DNA of 32,864 nucleotides, taken from NCBI GenBank assembly GCA_019359495.1, contig JAHHHF010000021.1, positions 1-32,864 of the forward strand. Direction: 5' to 3'. Shown here piece after piece: positions 25,225 through 32,864 of this stretch (positions are counted from its first letter, which is position 1; every line of letters begins with the position of its first letter). The stretch is from Goleter apudmare HA4340-LM2 (lineage in GTDB: Bacteria; Cyanobacteriota; Cyanobacteriia; Cyanobacteriales; Nostocaceae). Under the pieces are notes generated by a model. It ran no database searches, had not been told where the DNA came from, and was given only the letters and a program-made list of their open reading frames with translations. Both the position numbers and the translations under genes were made by a program.

Positions 25225-25902
25225 TTATGAAACATTAGGCTCATCGGAATTTTTGATCTGTTGTAGAATTTTTTCCACTTGGTTAACCTTTTCGTTTCTA
25301 TTTTGTGATTTGAAGATAGCTAAAGCTTTTTCTAAAGAGGAAACTGCATTATCGCGTTTATTTGTTTGCCAGAGTACTAGTGCCAAATTGGTTAATGCTT
25401 CCCCATAATTAGGATTAATTTCTAGAGCTTTTTGATATTCAACTATGGCGTCTTCCCAGCGACTGTCGCTAGCATAAACTATCCCAATAGCATTATAAGC
25501 CAGAGCATATTGTGCTCTGATACGAATAGCTTCTCGGTAAGCGCTGACGGCTGGTTCCGATTTTTTTTGAGAAAAGAGTATATTGCCTAATTGAAAGTGT
25601 CCAAAGGCGTCTTCTGGGAACTTTTGAATAAATTTGCGGAAACTCTCCTCCGCAGCTTTTAAATCGCCTTGATTATATAGAGAATTTGCTTGTTGTAAGA
25701 GTTGCGATCGCTCTGTTTGCTCTGTGTCTGAAAATTGTGCCAGTTTTTGTGGCTGTTGTTTTTCTGTGGTGAATTGGATGGGTGAGGTTTTGCTAGCAAT
25801 TGCTAACGCCAATGGTGCAATCGAAATTGTGGTGATGATACTCAATGTTATGCAGCTAAGAGGTTGAACAAATACTGACTTTATTTGACTCTTCAACTTC
25901 AT
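25225..25902 (-). CDS. TPR repeat protein, exported
   Basis: A 225-residue protein. A signal sequence or anchor lies at 15-37 (PLSCITLSIITTISIAPLAL). After a short linker come about four tetratricopeptide repeats: SLYNQGDLKAAEESFRKFIQ, HFQLGNILFSQKKSEPAVSA, AYNAIGIVYASDSRWEDAIV, ALTNLALVLWQTNKRDNAVS. The last part is basic and helical (SQNRNEKVNQVEKILQQIKN). TPRs mediate protein contacts; the partner is unknown. The Cys in LSCIT is not in a clear lipobox. ATG 25902 is preferred over TTG 25911. It follows acs on the same strand but a palindrome separates them, so a common transcript is uncertain. Confidence 0.85.
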   Translation of the reverse strand: MKLKSQIKSVFVQPLSCITLSIITTISIAPLALAIASKTSPIQFTTEKQQPQKLAQFSDTEQTERSQLLQQANSLYNQGDLKAAEESFRKFIQKFPEDAFGHFQLGNILFSQKKSEPAVSAYREAIRIRAQYALAYNAIGIVYASDSRWEDAIVEYQKALEINPNYGEALTNLALVLWQTNKRDNAVSSLEKALAIFKSQNRNEKVNQVEKILQQIKNSDEPNVS

Positions 25903-25965
25903 CGCTCTCAATGCCTCAATAATGTCCTGATCCCATAATAGATAAATCTGTGGTGCGTTAAGCAG

Positions 25966-25992
25966 TAGAGACGTAGCACTGCTACGTCTCTA
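25966..25992. repeat. Perfect 27-bp palindrome (12-3-12), dispersed TAGAGACGTAGC type
   Basis: TAGAGACGTAGC (25966-25977), ACT, GCTACGTCTCTA (25981-25992). It lies 4 bp past the acs stop codon and before the TPR gene. GTAGAGACGT-type palindromes are common in cyanobacterial intergenic DNA. It could act as an acs terminator or mRNA end stabiliser, but no T-run follows. Confidence 0.75.
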
Positions 25993-25996
25993 AAAT

Positions 25997-27967
25997 TTAC
26001 GTACCTTCGCGCAATTTATCTAAGACACTGCGATCTTCTAAAGTTGAAGTATCCCCTGATACTTCTTGCCCTGCGGCTAGGTTCCGCAGTAAGCGCCGCA
26101 TAATCTTACCCGATCGCGTTTTGGGCAAAGCGTCTGTAAATCGGATTTCCCCAGGACGGGCGATCGCACCAATTTCTCTGACGACGTGTTGCTTGAGTTC
26201 TTTACTCAGATCCTCACTGCCTTGATATGTACCTTCTAAAGTCACAAAAGCGACTACTTCCTCACCCTTAAGTTCATCAGGTTTACCGACTACAGCCGCT
26301 TCGGCAACGGCTGGATGGGAGACCAATGCTGATTCTACTTCCATTGTCCCCAGGCGATGTCCTGATACATTTAGCACGTCGTCAACGCGTCCCATAACCC
26401 AGAAGTAACCGTCTTCATCCCGTCTAGCACCATCACCGGCAAAGTAAGTGTATTTGCCATTTTGGGGGGGAATATGTTCCCAGTAGGTACGGCGGAAACG
26501 TTCGGGATCGCCGTAAACTGTCCGCATCATCCCAGGCCAAGGATGACGCACTGCCAAGTAACCACCTTCGTTATCGGGTAGAGAGTTGCCTTGCAAATCT
26601 ACAATATCTGCAATAATGCCAGGGAAAGGACGAGTTGCGGAACCGGGTTTAGTAGCGATCGCCCCTGGTAGAGGTGTAATCATAATCCCACCTGTTTCTG
26701 TTTGCCACCAGGTATCAACAATTGGGCAGCGTTCCCCACCAATTACTTTGTGATACCACATCCAAGCTTCGGGGTTAATGGGTTCGCCGACGGTGCCTAA
26801 TAACCGCAGGGAAGACAGGTTACGGGCATTGGGATGCTGTTCACCCATTTTAATAAATGCCCGAATAGCGGTAGGTGCGGTATAAAAAATGGTGACACCG
26901 TATTTCTCAATCACATCCCAGAAACACCCAGGATTAGCAGCACGGGGCGCACCTTCGTACATCAGCGTTGTGGCACCATTGGAAAGAGGCCCATAGACAA
27001 TGTAGCTATGGCCTGTAATCCAGCCAACATCAGCAGTACACCAGTAGATATCAGTATCTTGCAGGTCGAAAATCCATTTGGTGGTTTGGTGGGTGTATAA
27101 GTTATAACCAGCCGTTGTATGAACAACACCCTTGGGTTTGCCAGTACTGCCGGAAGTATAGAGGATAAACAGCATATCTTCGCTGTCCATTGGTTCCGCA
27201 GGACAAATGGCTGACACAGTTTTTTGTAACTCATGCCACCAGTAATCTCTACCTGGCTCCATGTGAGTTTGTTGCCCAGTGCGCTTTACCACCAGCACAT
27301 CTTTGACTTTGGGGACAGCACCATCAGCTAAAGCTTTGTCTACTTGTTCTTTGAGAGGAACGATCGCATCTTTGCGCCAACCACCATCAGCAGTGATCAC
27401 TAACCTGGCTTCTGCATCGATGAGGCGATCGCGTAAAGCTTCGGCACTGAAACCACCGAATACTACACTATGAGGTGCGCCAATGCGGGCACAGGCTAAC
27501 ATAGCGATCGCCGCTTCCGGTATCATCGGCATATAGATACCAACGCGATCGCCTTTTCGTATCCCCAATTGTTTGAGCACGTTCGCAAACTGACAAACTT
27601 CGCGGTGCAGTTGAGCATAGGTGAGGACACGGGAATCCCCTGGTTCTCCTTCCCAAATCAGCGCCGCCTTATTTTTGCGCCAAGTAGTCAGGTGTCTGTC
27701 AAGACAGTTGTAGGAAATATTAATCTTACCCCCAACAAACCACTTAGCAAAAGGCGGTTGCCAGTCTAACACCTTGTCCCATTTTTTGAACCAGTGCAAC
27801 TCAATTTCCGCCAATTCTCCCCAGAATTGTTGCGGATCAGCTTTCGCCTTATCGTAGAGTTCCTGGTAATCTGCGAGATTTCTGATATAAGCGTTTTGGG
27901 AGAATTCAGCAGAGGGATGAAATAGACGATTCTCTTGTAGGATTGATTCTATAGTTGGTTGAGACAT
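25997..27967 (-). CDS. acs: Acetyl-CoA synthetase (AMP-forming)
   Basis: A 656-residue enzyme of the usual length, turning acetate, ATP and CoA into acetyl-CoA. The N-terminal family mark [20 protein letters not shown] and [10 protein letters not shown] is clear. The P-loop [12 protein letters not shown] lies near residue 268, [10 protein letters not shown] near 420, [20 protein letters not shown] near 500, [18 protein letters not shown] next. The C-terminal [14 protein letters not shown], near residue 615, holds the lysine that is acetylated to switch the enzyme off in other bacteria. The ATG at 27967 matches the family start. It is likely transcribed alone, with a palindrome after the stop. 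Confidence 0.96.
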   Translation of the reverse strand: MSQPTIESILQENRLFHPSAEFSQNAYIRNLADYQELYDKAKADPQQFWGELAEIELHWFKKWDKVLDWQPPFAKWFVGGKINISYNCLDRHLTTWRKNKAALIWEGEPGDSRVLTYAQLHREVCQFANVLKQLGIRKGDRVGIYMPMIPEAAIAMLACARIGAPHSVVFGGFSAEALRDRLIDAEARLVITADGGWRKDAIVPLKEQVDKALADGAVPKVKDVLVVKRTGQQTHMEPGRDYWWHELQKTVSAICPAEPMDSEDMLFILYTSGSTGKPKGVVHTTAGYNLYTHQTTKWIFDLQDTDIYWCTADVGWITGHSYIVYGPLSNGATTLMYEGAPRAANPGCFWDVIEKYGVTIFYTAPTAIRAFIKMGEQHPNARNLSSLRLLGTVGEPINPEAWMWYHKVIGGERCPIVDTWWQTETGGIMITPLPGAIATKPGSATRPFPGIIADIVDLQGNSLPDNEGGYLAVRHPWPGMMRTVYGDPERFRRTYWEHIPPQNGKYTYFAGDGARRDEDGYFWVMGRVDDVLNVSGHRLGTMEVESALVSHPAVAEAAVVGKPDELKGEEVVAFVTLEGTYQGSEDLSKELKQHVVREIGAIARPGEIRFTDALPKTRSGKIMRRLLRNLAAGQEVSGDTSTLEDRSVLDKLREGT

Positions 27968-28240
27968 GTTGGTAACAGCTCAGAAGAATTGTGAGTTTTG
28001 ATAAGAAATGGGGGATACCTACAGCATACTAGGTAAAAGTATTCTCATTGGCAACGGATATGGTGTGCTGGGTAAAAGGCAATTATTTGTGGTTACGGCT
28101 AAATTAGCGCCGTTTTGACGCATATTGTTGAATTTTCTTTGTCAACAGAGACATTTGCCAGGTATATGGCGATCGCATTTATTCTCTGGTCAAAAACCAT
28201 GATAATGGTGAGGTTGGGTTGAGTTTTTGCCTATCCTCAA

Positions 28241-29080
28241 ATGTCATTTGATAATCTCTGCAAACTGCTATCGGAAAAATATCCCGCCAACTTTGCCAAT
28301 TGGGTTTTAGGTACGCCACAAACAAATGTCAAAGTTCTGAAAACCGAACTGAGTATTGAACCAATCCGGGCTGATTACGTCACGTTTTTACAGTTACAAG
28401 AAAGAATTTTACACCTGGAGTTTCAAACTAAACTCGAATCAACGCCACCATTACCTTTACGAATGCTAGATTATTGGGTGCGGTTGTATCGTTTATATCG
28501 TCTACCAATCAGCCAAGTTGTAGTTCTATTGCTGCCCCCAACACCAGAAACAGTAATTGAAACTTCCTTCAACATTGAAAATACTCGTCACGAATATCGC
28601 GTGATACGGATGTGGGAAGAAAACCCAGGAATATTTCTGAATGACGAAGCCTTGTTACCATTAGCACCACTAGCAGCAACAAAACAACCGCACATTCTAC
28701 TACAACAAGTGGTGGAAAAAGTTAATCAAAGTTCCCAAGCCAAAAAAACAGAAATTTCTGCTTACACCCAAATATTAGCGGGACTAAAATATAAAAAAGA
28801 TTTAGTTAGACAATTATTTCGGGAGGGTATGATGCGCGAGTCAGTAATTTATCAGGAAATCCTAGCTGAAGGAGAACAAAGGGGAGAACAAAGAGGAGAA
28901 CAAAGAGAGCGTCAACTTGTTCTGCGTCTACTAACTCGACGGGTGGGAGAATTATCCCAGGATGTGCGCCAACGTGTTGAAATTCTCTCTTTAGAGGAGC
29001 TAGAAAATCTTGGTGAAGCGTTACTCGATTTTCAGGGAATGGCTGATTTAGACGCTTGGTTTAACCAGAAGGGTGTTTAA
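28241..29080 (+). CDS. Rpn/PD-(D/E)XK nuclease-like protein with DUF4351 tail
   Basis: A 279-residue protein of the Rpn/YhgA-type group common in cyanobacteria. The N-terminal half has a PD-(D/E)XK-like core (RADYVTFLQLQERILHLEFQ with the E-x-Q end in place of the usual E-x-K), then LRMLDYWVRLYRLYRLPISQ and VVVLLLPPTPETV. Residues 200-220 carry a short tandem repeat GEQRGEQRGEQRERQ (DNA GGAGAACAAAG units, about 28870-28905). The C-terminal 55 residues (LVLRLLTRRVGELSQDVRQR ... LENLGEALLDFQGMADLDAW) fit DUF4351. Family members promote recombination or are linked to transposition. The gene is alone and converges on two tiny ORFs. Confidence 0.85.
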   Translation: MSFDNLCKLLSEKYPANFANWVLGTPQTNVKVLKTELSIEPIRADYVTFLQLQERILHLEFQTKLESTPPLPLRMLDYWVRLYRLYRLPISQVVVLLLPPTPETVIETSFNIENTRHEYRVIRMWEENPGIFLNDEALLPLAPLAATKQPHILLQQVVEKVNQSSQAKKTEISAYTQILAGLKYKKDLVRQLFREGMMRESVIYQEILAEGEQRGEQRGEQRERQLVLRLLTRRVGELSQDVRQRVEILSLEELENLGEALLDFQGMADLDAWFNQKGV

Positions 29081-29124
29081 ATAGTTTCTTCAATCAATAT
29101 TTTAAATCTCTTGCTTCATTCCTG

Positions 29125-29268
29125 TTAACAAGCACCAGAATCGGCACTGCCACAAGCTGAATCAGGACTGAAGATGTAATTAGCTCCAAAGTATACAATA
29201 CCTTCGCCAAATCGAAAAAAGCCTTGATTCGTAGGTTGAGGAGCTTTAATAGCTCTTGCCTTAGTCAT
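29125..29268 (-). CDS. Small ORF, 47 codons, Cys/Ser/Gly tail (possible peptide precursor)
   Basis: The reverse strand from ATG 29268 encodes 47 residues: MTKARAIKAPQPTNQGFFRF, a middle GEGIVYFGANYIFSP, and the tail DSACGSADSGAC before TAA. AAGGGG stands 3 nt upstream of the ATG, a rather tight ribosome site. The tail has two Cys seven residues apart in a Ser/Gly/Ala/Asp setting, which recalls core regions of modified peptides, and the first 20 residues are basic. No modifying enzyme is next door. It could also be a metal-binding or structural small protein, or a chance ORF. I do not recognise it. Confidence 0.45.
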   Translation of the reverse strand: MTKARAIKAPQPTNQGFFRFGEGIVYFGANYIFSPDSACGSADSGAC

Positions 29269-29291
29269 TGGCCCCTTGATTGAGTTACCAA

Positions 29292-29441
29292 TTATGGTTT
29301 TAATTTCTCAGCTACTGCTTGTGATTCGACAGCGAGGGCAATGACAGCAGTAATTTGGGTGGAGGAAATTGCTCTGGTATTCGAGAAGTTTATACCATAA
29401 ATTCCGCAAAATCTTAAAACTTTTAGTGTATTGCCTAACAC
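29292..29441 (-). CDS. Candidate small ORF, 49 codons, GTG start
   Basis: From GTG 29441 the reverse strand reads VLGNTLKVLRFCGIYGINFS, then NTRAISSTQITAVIALAVES and QAVAEKLKP, ending at TAA 23 nt before the 47-codon ORF. AGGG lies 8 nt before the GTG. The second half is an Ala/Val-rich helix. A different frame over the same DNA (ATG 29448, stop 29308) encodes 46 residues ending CCHCPRCRITSSS, so it is not clear which, if either, is translated. Confidence 0.25.
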   Translation of the reverse strand: MLGNTLKVLRFCGIYGINFSNTRAISSTQITAVIALAVESQAVAEKLKP

Positions 29442-29602
29442 CCAACATACCCTGACAACGCTGACATTGCATAGATCAAACTATTCTTCTCAATGCGTTA
29501 CAGCCACGTTAAGCTGAATAAAGGTAGCAATTTATTGCACTTTTTATGATGAAATTAGCTCTTGCTGTTAATTTTTAATTTTCCCTGCTTGAGATACCTG
29601 GA

Positions 29603-30325
29603 ATGCTAGACCAAATTTTCGATTATCTTCATTTTCACTTTAGCGTTGAAGCTTCTATCGTCCTGCTTATCCTGGTGTTTTTAGAGGCGGTGCTATCTGC
29701 TGACAATGCGATCGCCCTCGCAGCTATCGCCCAAGGATTGGAAGACAAAAAACTTGAGCAACAAGCTCTAAACTTGGGTTTAGTCGTGGCGTATGTGTTG
29801 CGAGTCACCTTACTGCTGACGGCTACCTGGGTGCAAAATTTCTGGCAATTTGAGTTACTGGGTGCAGCTTACCTACTATGGCTAGTATTCCAGCACTTCA
29901 CCGGAGAAGAAGACGAAGAACATCACCGTCACGGCCCTCGTTTTACCTCTTTGTGGCAAGTCATTCCGATTATTGCTTTTACAGACTTAGCATTTTCTTT
30001 GGATAGTGTCACTACAGCGATCGCTGTTTCTCAAGAAACTTGGTTAATACTCACAGGTACAACTATCGGGATTGTAACCCTGCGATTTATGGCAGGATTG
30101 TTTATTCGGTGGTTGGATGAATTTGAAAATCTCGAAGACGCAGGCTATATTACCGTAGCGTTGGTGGGTTTTCGCCTCTTGTTGAGAGTCGTAAACGATA
30201 GTTTCGTTCCCCCAGAATGGGTAATGATTACTGCGATCGGCTTAATCTTAGCCTGGGGATTCTCTAAGCGCACTCTCATAGAATCACCCACAGAAGCTGT
30301 TGAAAAAAGCGAAGTACAAAAGTAA
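29603..30325 (+). CDS. TerC family integral membrane protein
   Basis: A 240-residue membrane protein with about seven transmembrane segments. The family signature is near the start: VFLEAVLSADNAIALAAIAQ, with conserved Glu and Asp in the membrane. It recurs in the second half: VIPIIAFTDLAFSLDSVTTA, with Asp residues matching the first. A His/Glu-rich loop (EEDEEHHRHGPRF) lies between the halves. TerC and its relatives Alx and YceF/YkoY export manganese or other metals; the Arabidopsis homologue is needed for thylakoid biogenesis. The exact role here is open. ATG 29603 fits, and no partner gene is adjacent. Confidence 0.9.
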   Translation: MLDQIFDYLHFHFSVEASIVLLILVFLEAVLSADNAIALAAIAQGLEDKKLEQQALNLGLVVAYVLRVTLLLTATWVQNFWQFELLGAAYLLWLVFQHFTGEEDEEHHRHGPRFTSLWQVIPIIAFTDLAFSLDSVTTAIAVSQETWLILTGTTIGIVTLRFMAGLFIRWLDEFENLEDAGYITVALVGFRLLLRVVNDSFVPPEWVMITAIGLILAWGFSKRTLIESPTEAVEKSEVQK

Positions 30326-30533
30326 TTCGTCAGCAGGTTAGTGCGAATAAAGTTAACTAGCTGGGGTATCCGTTTGTCGTTTGTATTTGTACAGGCCTGT
30401 TCGACTAAGGTTCCCCAGCCTGTAACGACTTCACTTATGATGCAAATTTTAGTATTTATACTTAAACATACCAAAATTATGTCTAAGCAGTTTTAATTCA
30501 GTACTAGAGTTATATAGAAGAAACAGGTGGGAA

Positions 30534-30773
30534 GTGCTAAGATTTAGGCGAAGTCATTCATCTTTCCCCTCTTATTTTGTGGCTAGAGCTAGTACAGCGA
30601 TCGGTGTCAGTCCAATTATTAAGGAGATTGTGCAAAAACAGGCGCATTCGACACGTTTAACCTTGAAAGAAGTTATTCTCATGGGTATGTTGGCAATTGA
30701 CAAGCTAGATGATCAAAGTCGTCAAGAGCTAGCGGATGAAGTGCATAAAATGCAAGTGAATGGTGAAATATAA
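30534..30773 (+). CDS. Hypothetical small protein
   Basis: A 79-residue frame starting at GTG 30534, with AGGTGG a few bases upstream. The C-terminal 50 residues look helical and regular (IKEIVQKQAHSTRLTLKEVI, LMGMLAIDKLDDQSRQELAD, EVHKMQVNGEI), which resembles the dimer part of a small DNA-binding or antitoxin-like protein. The first 20 residues (MLRFRRSHSSFPSYFVARAS) look less natural, and GTG 30580 would be a shorter start. No toxin-like partner is adjacent; the neighbours are terC and a DNA methyltransferase gene. I do not recognise the family. Confidence 0.5.
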   Translation: MLRFRRSHSSFPSYFVARASTAIGVSPIIKEIVQKQAHSTRLTLKEVILMGMLAIDKLDDQSRQELADEVHKMQVNGEI

Positions 30774-30828
30774 ATCCGCTTCTGGAAGTCAAAGTTCTCA
30801 GATATAAAGTCCAACGCGAAAATATTGA

Positions 30829-31734
30829 TTATTCACTAAATCGATAGAGACTTCCCTTAACATATTCTTCGTTCATTTCAAAAGCAACCCATTGGCGTTG
30901 CCAATTCTCAGCAACAAATCCGGTTGTGTTAGAACCAGCAAACGGATCTAACACAATATCACCTTCATCGGTCAAAAATCTAATAAAAAACTCAGCAAAC
31001 CCTTGGGGAAACCGTGCTGGATGGGGTTTAATTCCTGCTGCTTTGCAACGACGTAGGTAAGCACTATTAGACTCAGTATTAGCAATTTCTAGTAAGTTGG
31101 GTGGAATTGCCCCTTGGTTATCTTTTTGGAATTTATCAGAAATATCATGCCCACTAGGACGTATTTTGGCTTTATAACCATTTTTGAGTAATTGTTTCAT
31201 ACTTTGGCTATAAGGCTTTAATACTTTTCTGTTATCTGCTTTCGGATGGGGTGTTTTCGCTAACCACCAAACTACATTTACCGAATCCTTGACTCGAATT
31301 CTTCTAATAGTTACCCATTCAGCAGGGGTTGGTAGTCGTGCGGGATTATAGTGATAAAATTCTTGCGCGAGAAAAAAGCCGACTTCTTTGCACAATCTCA
31401 CCAAAAGCTCATATTGGTAAATACTCCGTACAGGATTACCTGGGAGATATGCACCACCTAAATCTAAAATAAATGAGCCATCATCAGCAAGTACTCTTTT
31501 AAATTCATAGGCGAAAGGTAGAAACCACTCGATATATTTTTCGGCACTTTCGTTACCATATTCTTTTTTGCGGGTGAGCGCAAATGGTGGTGAAGTGAGG
31601 ATGAGATTAATACTATTATCTGTAACTGATTTAATTAACTCTTGGCTATCACCTAAATATATAACTCCGTTGTTTTGAGTATAATATGGTGTTAAATCTA
31701 ATATTTTTTGTACTTTGATTGCTTCTTTATTCAA
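30829..31734 (-). CDS. Beta-class DNA methyltransferase (N4-cytosine or N6-adenine), orphan
   Basis: An amino-methyltransferase. Motif IV TSPPF lies near the N-terminus (LILTSPPFALTRKKEYGNES), and the SAM-binding motif I (VLDPFAGSNTTGFVAENWQR) near the C-terminus; this order is beta class. A target-recognition region with RLPTPAEWVTIRRIRVKDSV and FQKDNQGAIPPNLLEIANTE lies between. The set resembles the cyanobacterial N4-cytosine enzyme for GGCC (Synechocystis sll0729 type), but specificity cannot be read by eye. No restriction gene is next to it. The frame is open to GTG 31875, but those 47 residues are AT-rich and span a 7-bp hairpin (31832-31856), so the TTG at 31734 is preferred with low certainty. 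Confidence 0.85.
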   Translation of the reverse strand: MNKEAIKVQKILDLTPYYTQNNGVIYLGDSQELIKSVTDNSINLILTSPPFALTRKKEYGNESAEKYIEWFLPFAYEFKRVLADDGSFILDLGGAYLPGNPVRSIYQYELLVRLCKEVGFFLAQEFYHYNPARLPTPAEWVTIRRIRVKDSVNVVWWLAKTPHPKADNRKVLKPYSQSMKQLLKNGYKAKIRPSGHDISDKFQKDNQGAIPPNLLEIANTESNSAYLRRCKAAGIKPHPARFPQGFAEFFIRFLTDEGDIVLDPFAGSNTTGFVAENWQRQWVAFEMNEEYVKGSLYRFSE

Positions 31735-31831
31735 AATTTGTAGGTAGTAAAAGTTAAGTTGAGATTCATATTTATAATTCGTTATAGATAGAAAAAAATA
31801 GTTTTTAAAAATTAAAATAATAGCAGCCTTA

Positions 31832-31856
31832 GGACGGGTAAGATCCCACCCCGTCC
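31832..31856. repeat. Inverted repeat upstream of the methyltransferase
   Basis: GGACGGG (31832-31838) and CCCGTCC (31850-31856) form a GC-rich 7-bp stem with an 11-nt loop, between tsaB and the methyltransferase gene on the reverse strand. It could terminate or attenuate transcription from tsaB. Confidence 0.5.
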
Positions 31857-31928
31857 AGAAATGATCATCTACCACTTTTTGTAGGGTAAGAATTTACCAG
31901 ACATGATGATTTTAACGCGATCCGAGTA

Positions 31929-32588
31929 TCATAGGCTATCTACCGGATGTTGCCCATAATAGGGCAAAGCCTCTGCCCAAGTAGGATGCTTACCTTGCTG
32001 CCATTCTAAATAAGCTAATGCCAAAATGCTTGTAACTGTGCTTGCTAATCCAGATGTGGCTGGAATTAATTGATAACTAGTATGCCAATTAGCTAAAGTT
32101 CCTTGCCATGCTTCTGGTGTGAAGGCTGTATCTGGCAACAAAGCTGTGAGTCCAGACCCATCAGGTGTAAGCTGATAAATAGCACCAAAAATTTGACCTC
32201 GTTGGGCTGGCATTTCTACAGCAATAGCTGTTGTACTTTGAATTTTGTCTATTTCTGTCCAAGCGATCGCTGCTAAGGTAGAAATCGTAAACACAGGAAT
32301 ATCTAATTGTTGCCCTAGAGTACGAGCTAGCACAACCCCAATGCGAGTACCCGTGAAACCACCAGGCCCTTTTGCTACCGCCAAAAATGATATATCTGAC
32401 CAAGTTTGCGGTAGGATAAACTCAATTAAATGTTGATGTATATGGCTGGATAACTCTCGCCCTAAATTCCAGACATGAGAGCGAGTTACGCCTGCAAAAC
32501 TACTCATTGCCAAACCTAATTCCGGTGTGGTTGTATGCAGTGCTAAACCGTATTTTGTTGTTTGTAGATTGTCTATTTCAGTGGTCAA
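31929..32588 (-). CDS. tsaB: tRNA t6A biosynthesis protein TsaB
   Basis: A 219-residue ASKHA-fold protein. The first motif is LALHTTTPELGLAM, then WNLGRELSSHIHQHLIEFIL and FLAVAKGPGGFTGTRIGVVL, the strongly conserved TsaB signature, followed by TISTLAAIAW. The second half is shorter and less conserved, as usual for TsaB. It forms a complex with TsaD and TsaE to attach threonylcarbamoyl to A37 of ANN-reading tRNAs. The start is the TTG at 32588 (reading MTTEIDNLQTTKYG); an in-frame TAG six codons upstream and no ATG nearby leave no other choice. The methyltransferase gene follows on the same strand, with a hairpin between. Confidence 0.93.
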   Translation of the reverse strand: MTTEIDNLQTTKYGLALHTTTPELGLAMSSFAGVTRSHVWNLGRELSSHIHQHLIEFILPQTWSDISFLAVAKGPGGFTGTRIGVVLARTLGQQLDIPVFTISTLAAIAWTEIDKIQSTTAIAVEMPAQRGQIFGAIYQLTPDGSGLTALLPDTAFTPEAWQGTLANWHTSYQLIPATSGLASTVTSILALAYLEWQQGKHPTWAEALPYYGQHPVDSL

Positions 32589-32777
32589 AGTGAATTTAAT
32601 TATCTATTTTTAGGTTGACAAATTTACATCCTTACAAACCAAGAGTTTTTTAAGGTTTGGGAATATATTTCTATTTACTCGTCATTTTAACATGTAACAA
32701 TTCTCCATATTCAACATCAGATATAAATATAAATAAAACCAGAAGTGTTGAATGTTAAGAAAAAACCGATAAAAATA

Positions 32778-32802
32778 GCCCAAAATATGATAGATTTTGG
32801 GC
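32778..32802 (-). terminator. Probable terminator of a reverse-strand gene beyond the right edge
   Basis: GCCCAAAAT (32778-32786) and ATTTTGGGC (32794-32802) form a perfect 9-bp stem with a 7-nt loop. On the reverse strand it is followed by TATTTTTATC, a T-rich tract, so it would stop a gene coming from the right. The last 60 bp may contain that gene's 3' end, but I cannot identify it. Confidence 0.5.
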
Positions 32803-32864
32803 GAAGGACTAAAATATCTTAGTTTAACGTGATTATAAAATCATTTCCCAAGATTGTCAAAGAC

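Overview
The window looks like a chromosomal segment of a filamentous, heterocyst-forming type cyanobacterium (Nostoc/Anabaena/Trichormus group). This rests on the 5' end of psbD (photosystem II D2) at the left edge, many HIP1-type GCGATCGC octamers, a UPF0367 protein, a ThiD2-ThiE fusion, MenH (phylloquinone pathway), DUF3352 and DUF1565/SLH proteins, and Nostoc-style intergenic clutter (CCCCATTCCCC-like short repeats and TAGAGACGTAGC-type palindromes). I see no prophage, transposase, CRISPR array or rRNA. The region is mostly core genome with a few accessory genes.

Layout. 1-1432: psbD runs leftward from a consensus-like promoter, divergent from a UPF0367-ABC ATPase gene pair closed by a strong terminator. 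1484-3818: a NYN/YacP nuclease, tRNA-Asn(GTT) with its own promoter, and an overlapping GNAT-cupin pair. 3900-11374: an accessory-looking block. It holds a beta-helix protein with six SLH repeats, unknown proteins, a ribbon-helix-helix gene overlapping a PAS-like gene behind a striking TGTCA operator region, and a second beta-helix protein with a SPOR-like tail on the opposite strand. 11689-12983: thiE-thiS. 13045-14253: a GT4 glycosyltransferase, followed by about 1.4 kb without a convincing gene. 15658-25902: mscL, DUF3352, M1 aminopeptidase with HEAT repeats, a membrane-anchored GH104-like muramidase that seems to start at CTG, menH, an InrS/CsoR-type metal sensor, an HtrA/Deg protease and a TPR lipoprotein-like protein. 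25997-32588: acetyl-CoA synthetase, an Rpn/PD-(D/E)XK protein, two very small ORFs, TerC, a small hypothetical, an orphan beta-class DNA methyltransferase and tsaB.

How genes work together. thiE and thiS serve thiamin synthesis. Several products act at the envelope: the SLH beta-helix protein, the SPOR beta-helix protein, the muramidase, HtrA, MscL, GT4 and DUF3352. The RHH/PAS-like pair with its repeat-rich upstream region looks like a self-regulated two-gene unit and is the best candidate for an undescribed system. The second best is a pair of sub-50-codon ORFs at 29125-29441, one ending in a Cys-Gly-Ser-rich tail. All functional calls come from reading motifs by eye; no database search was run.
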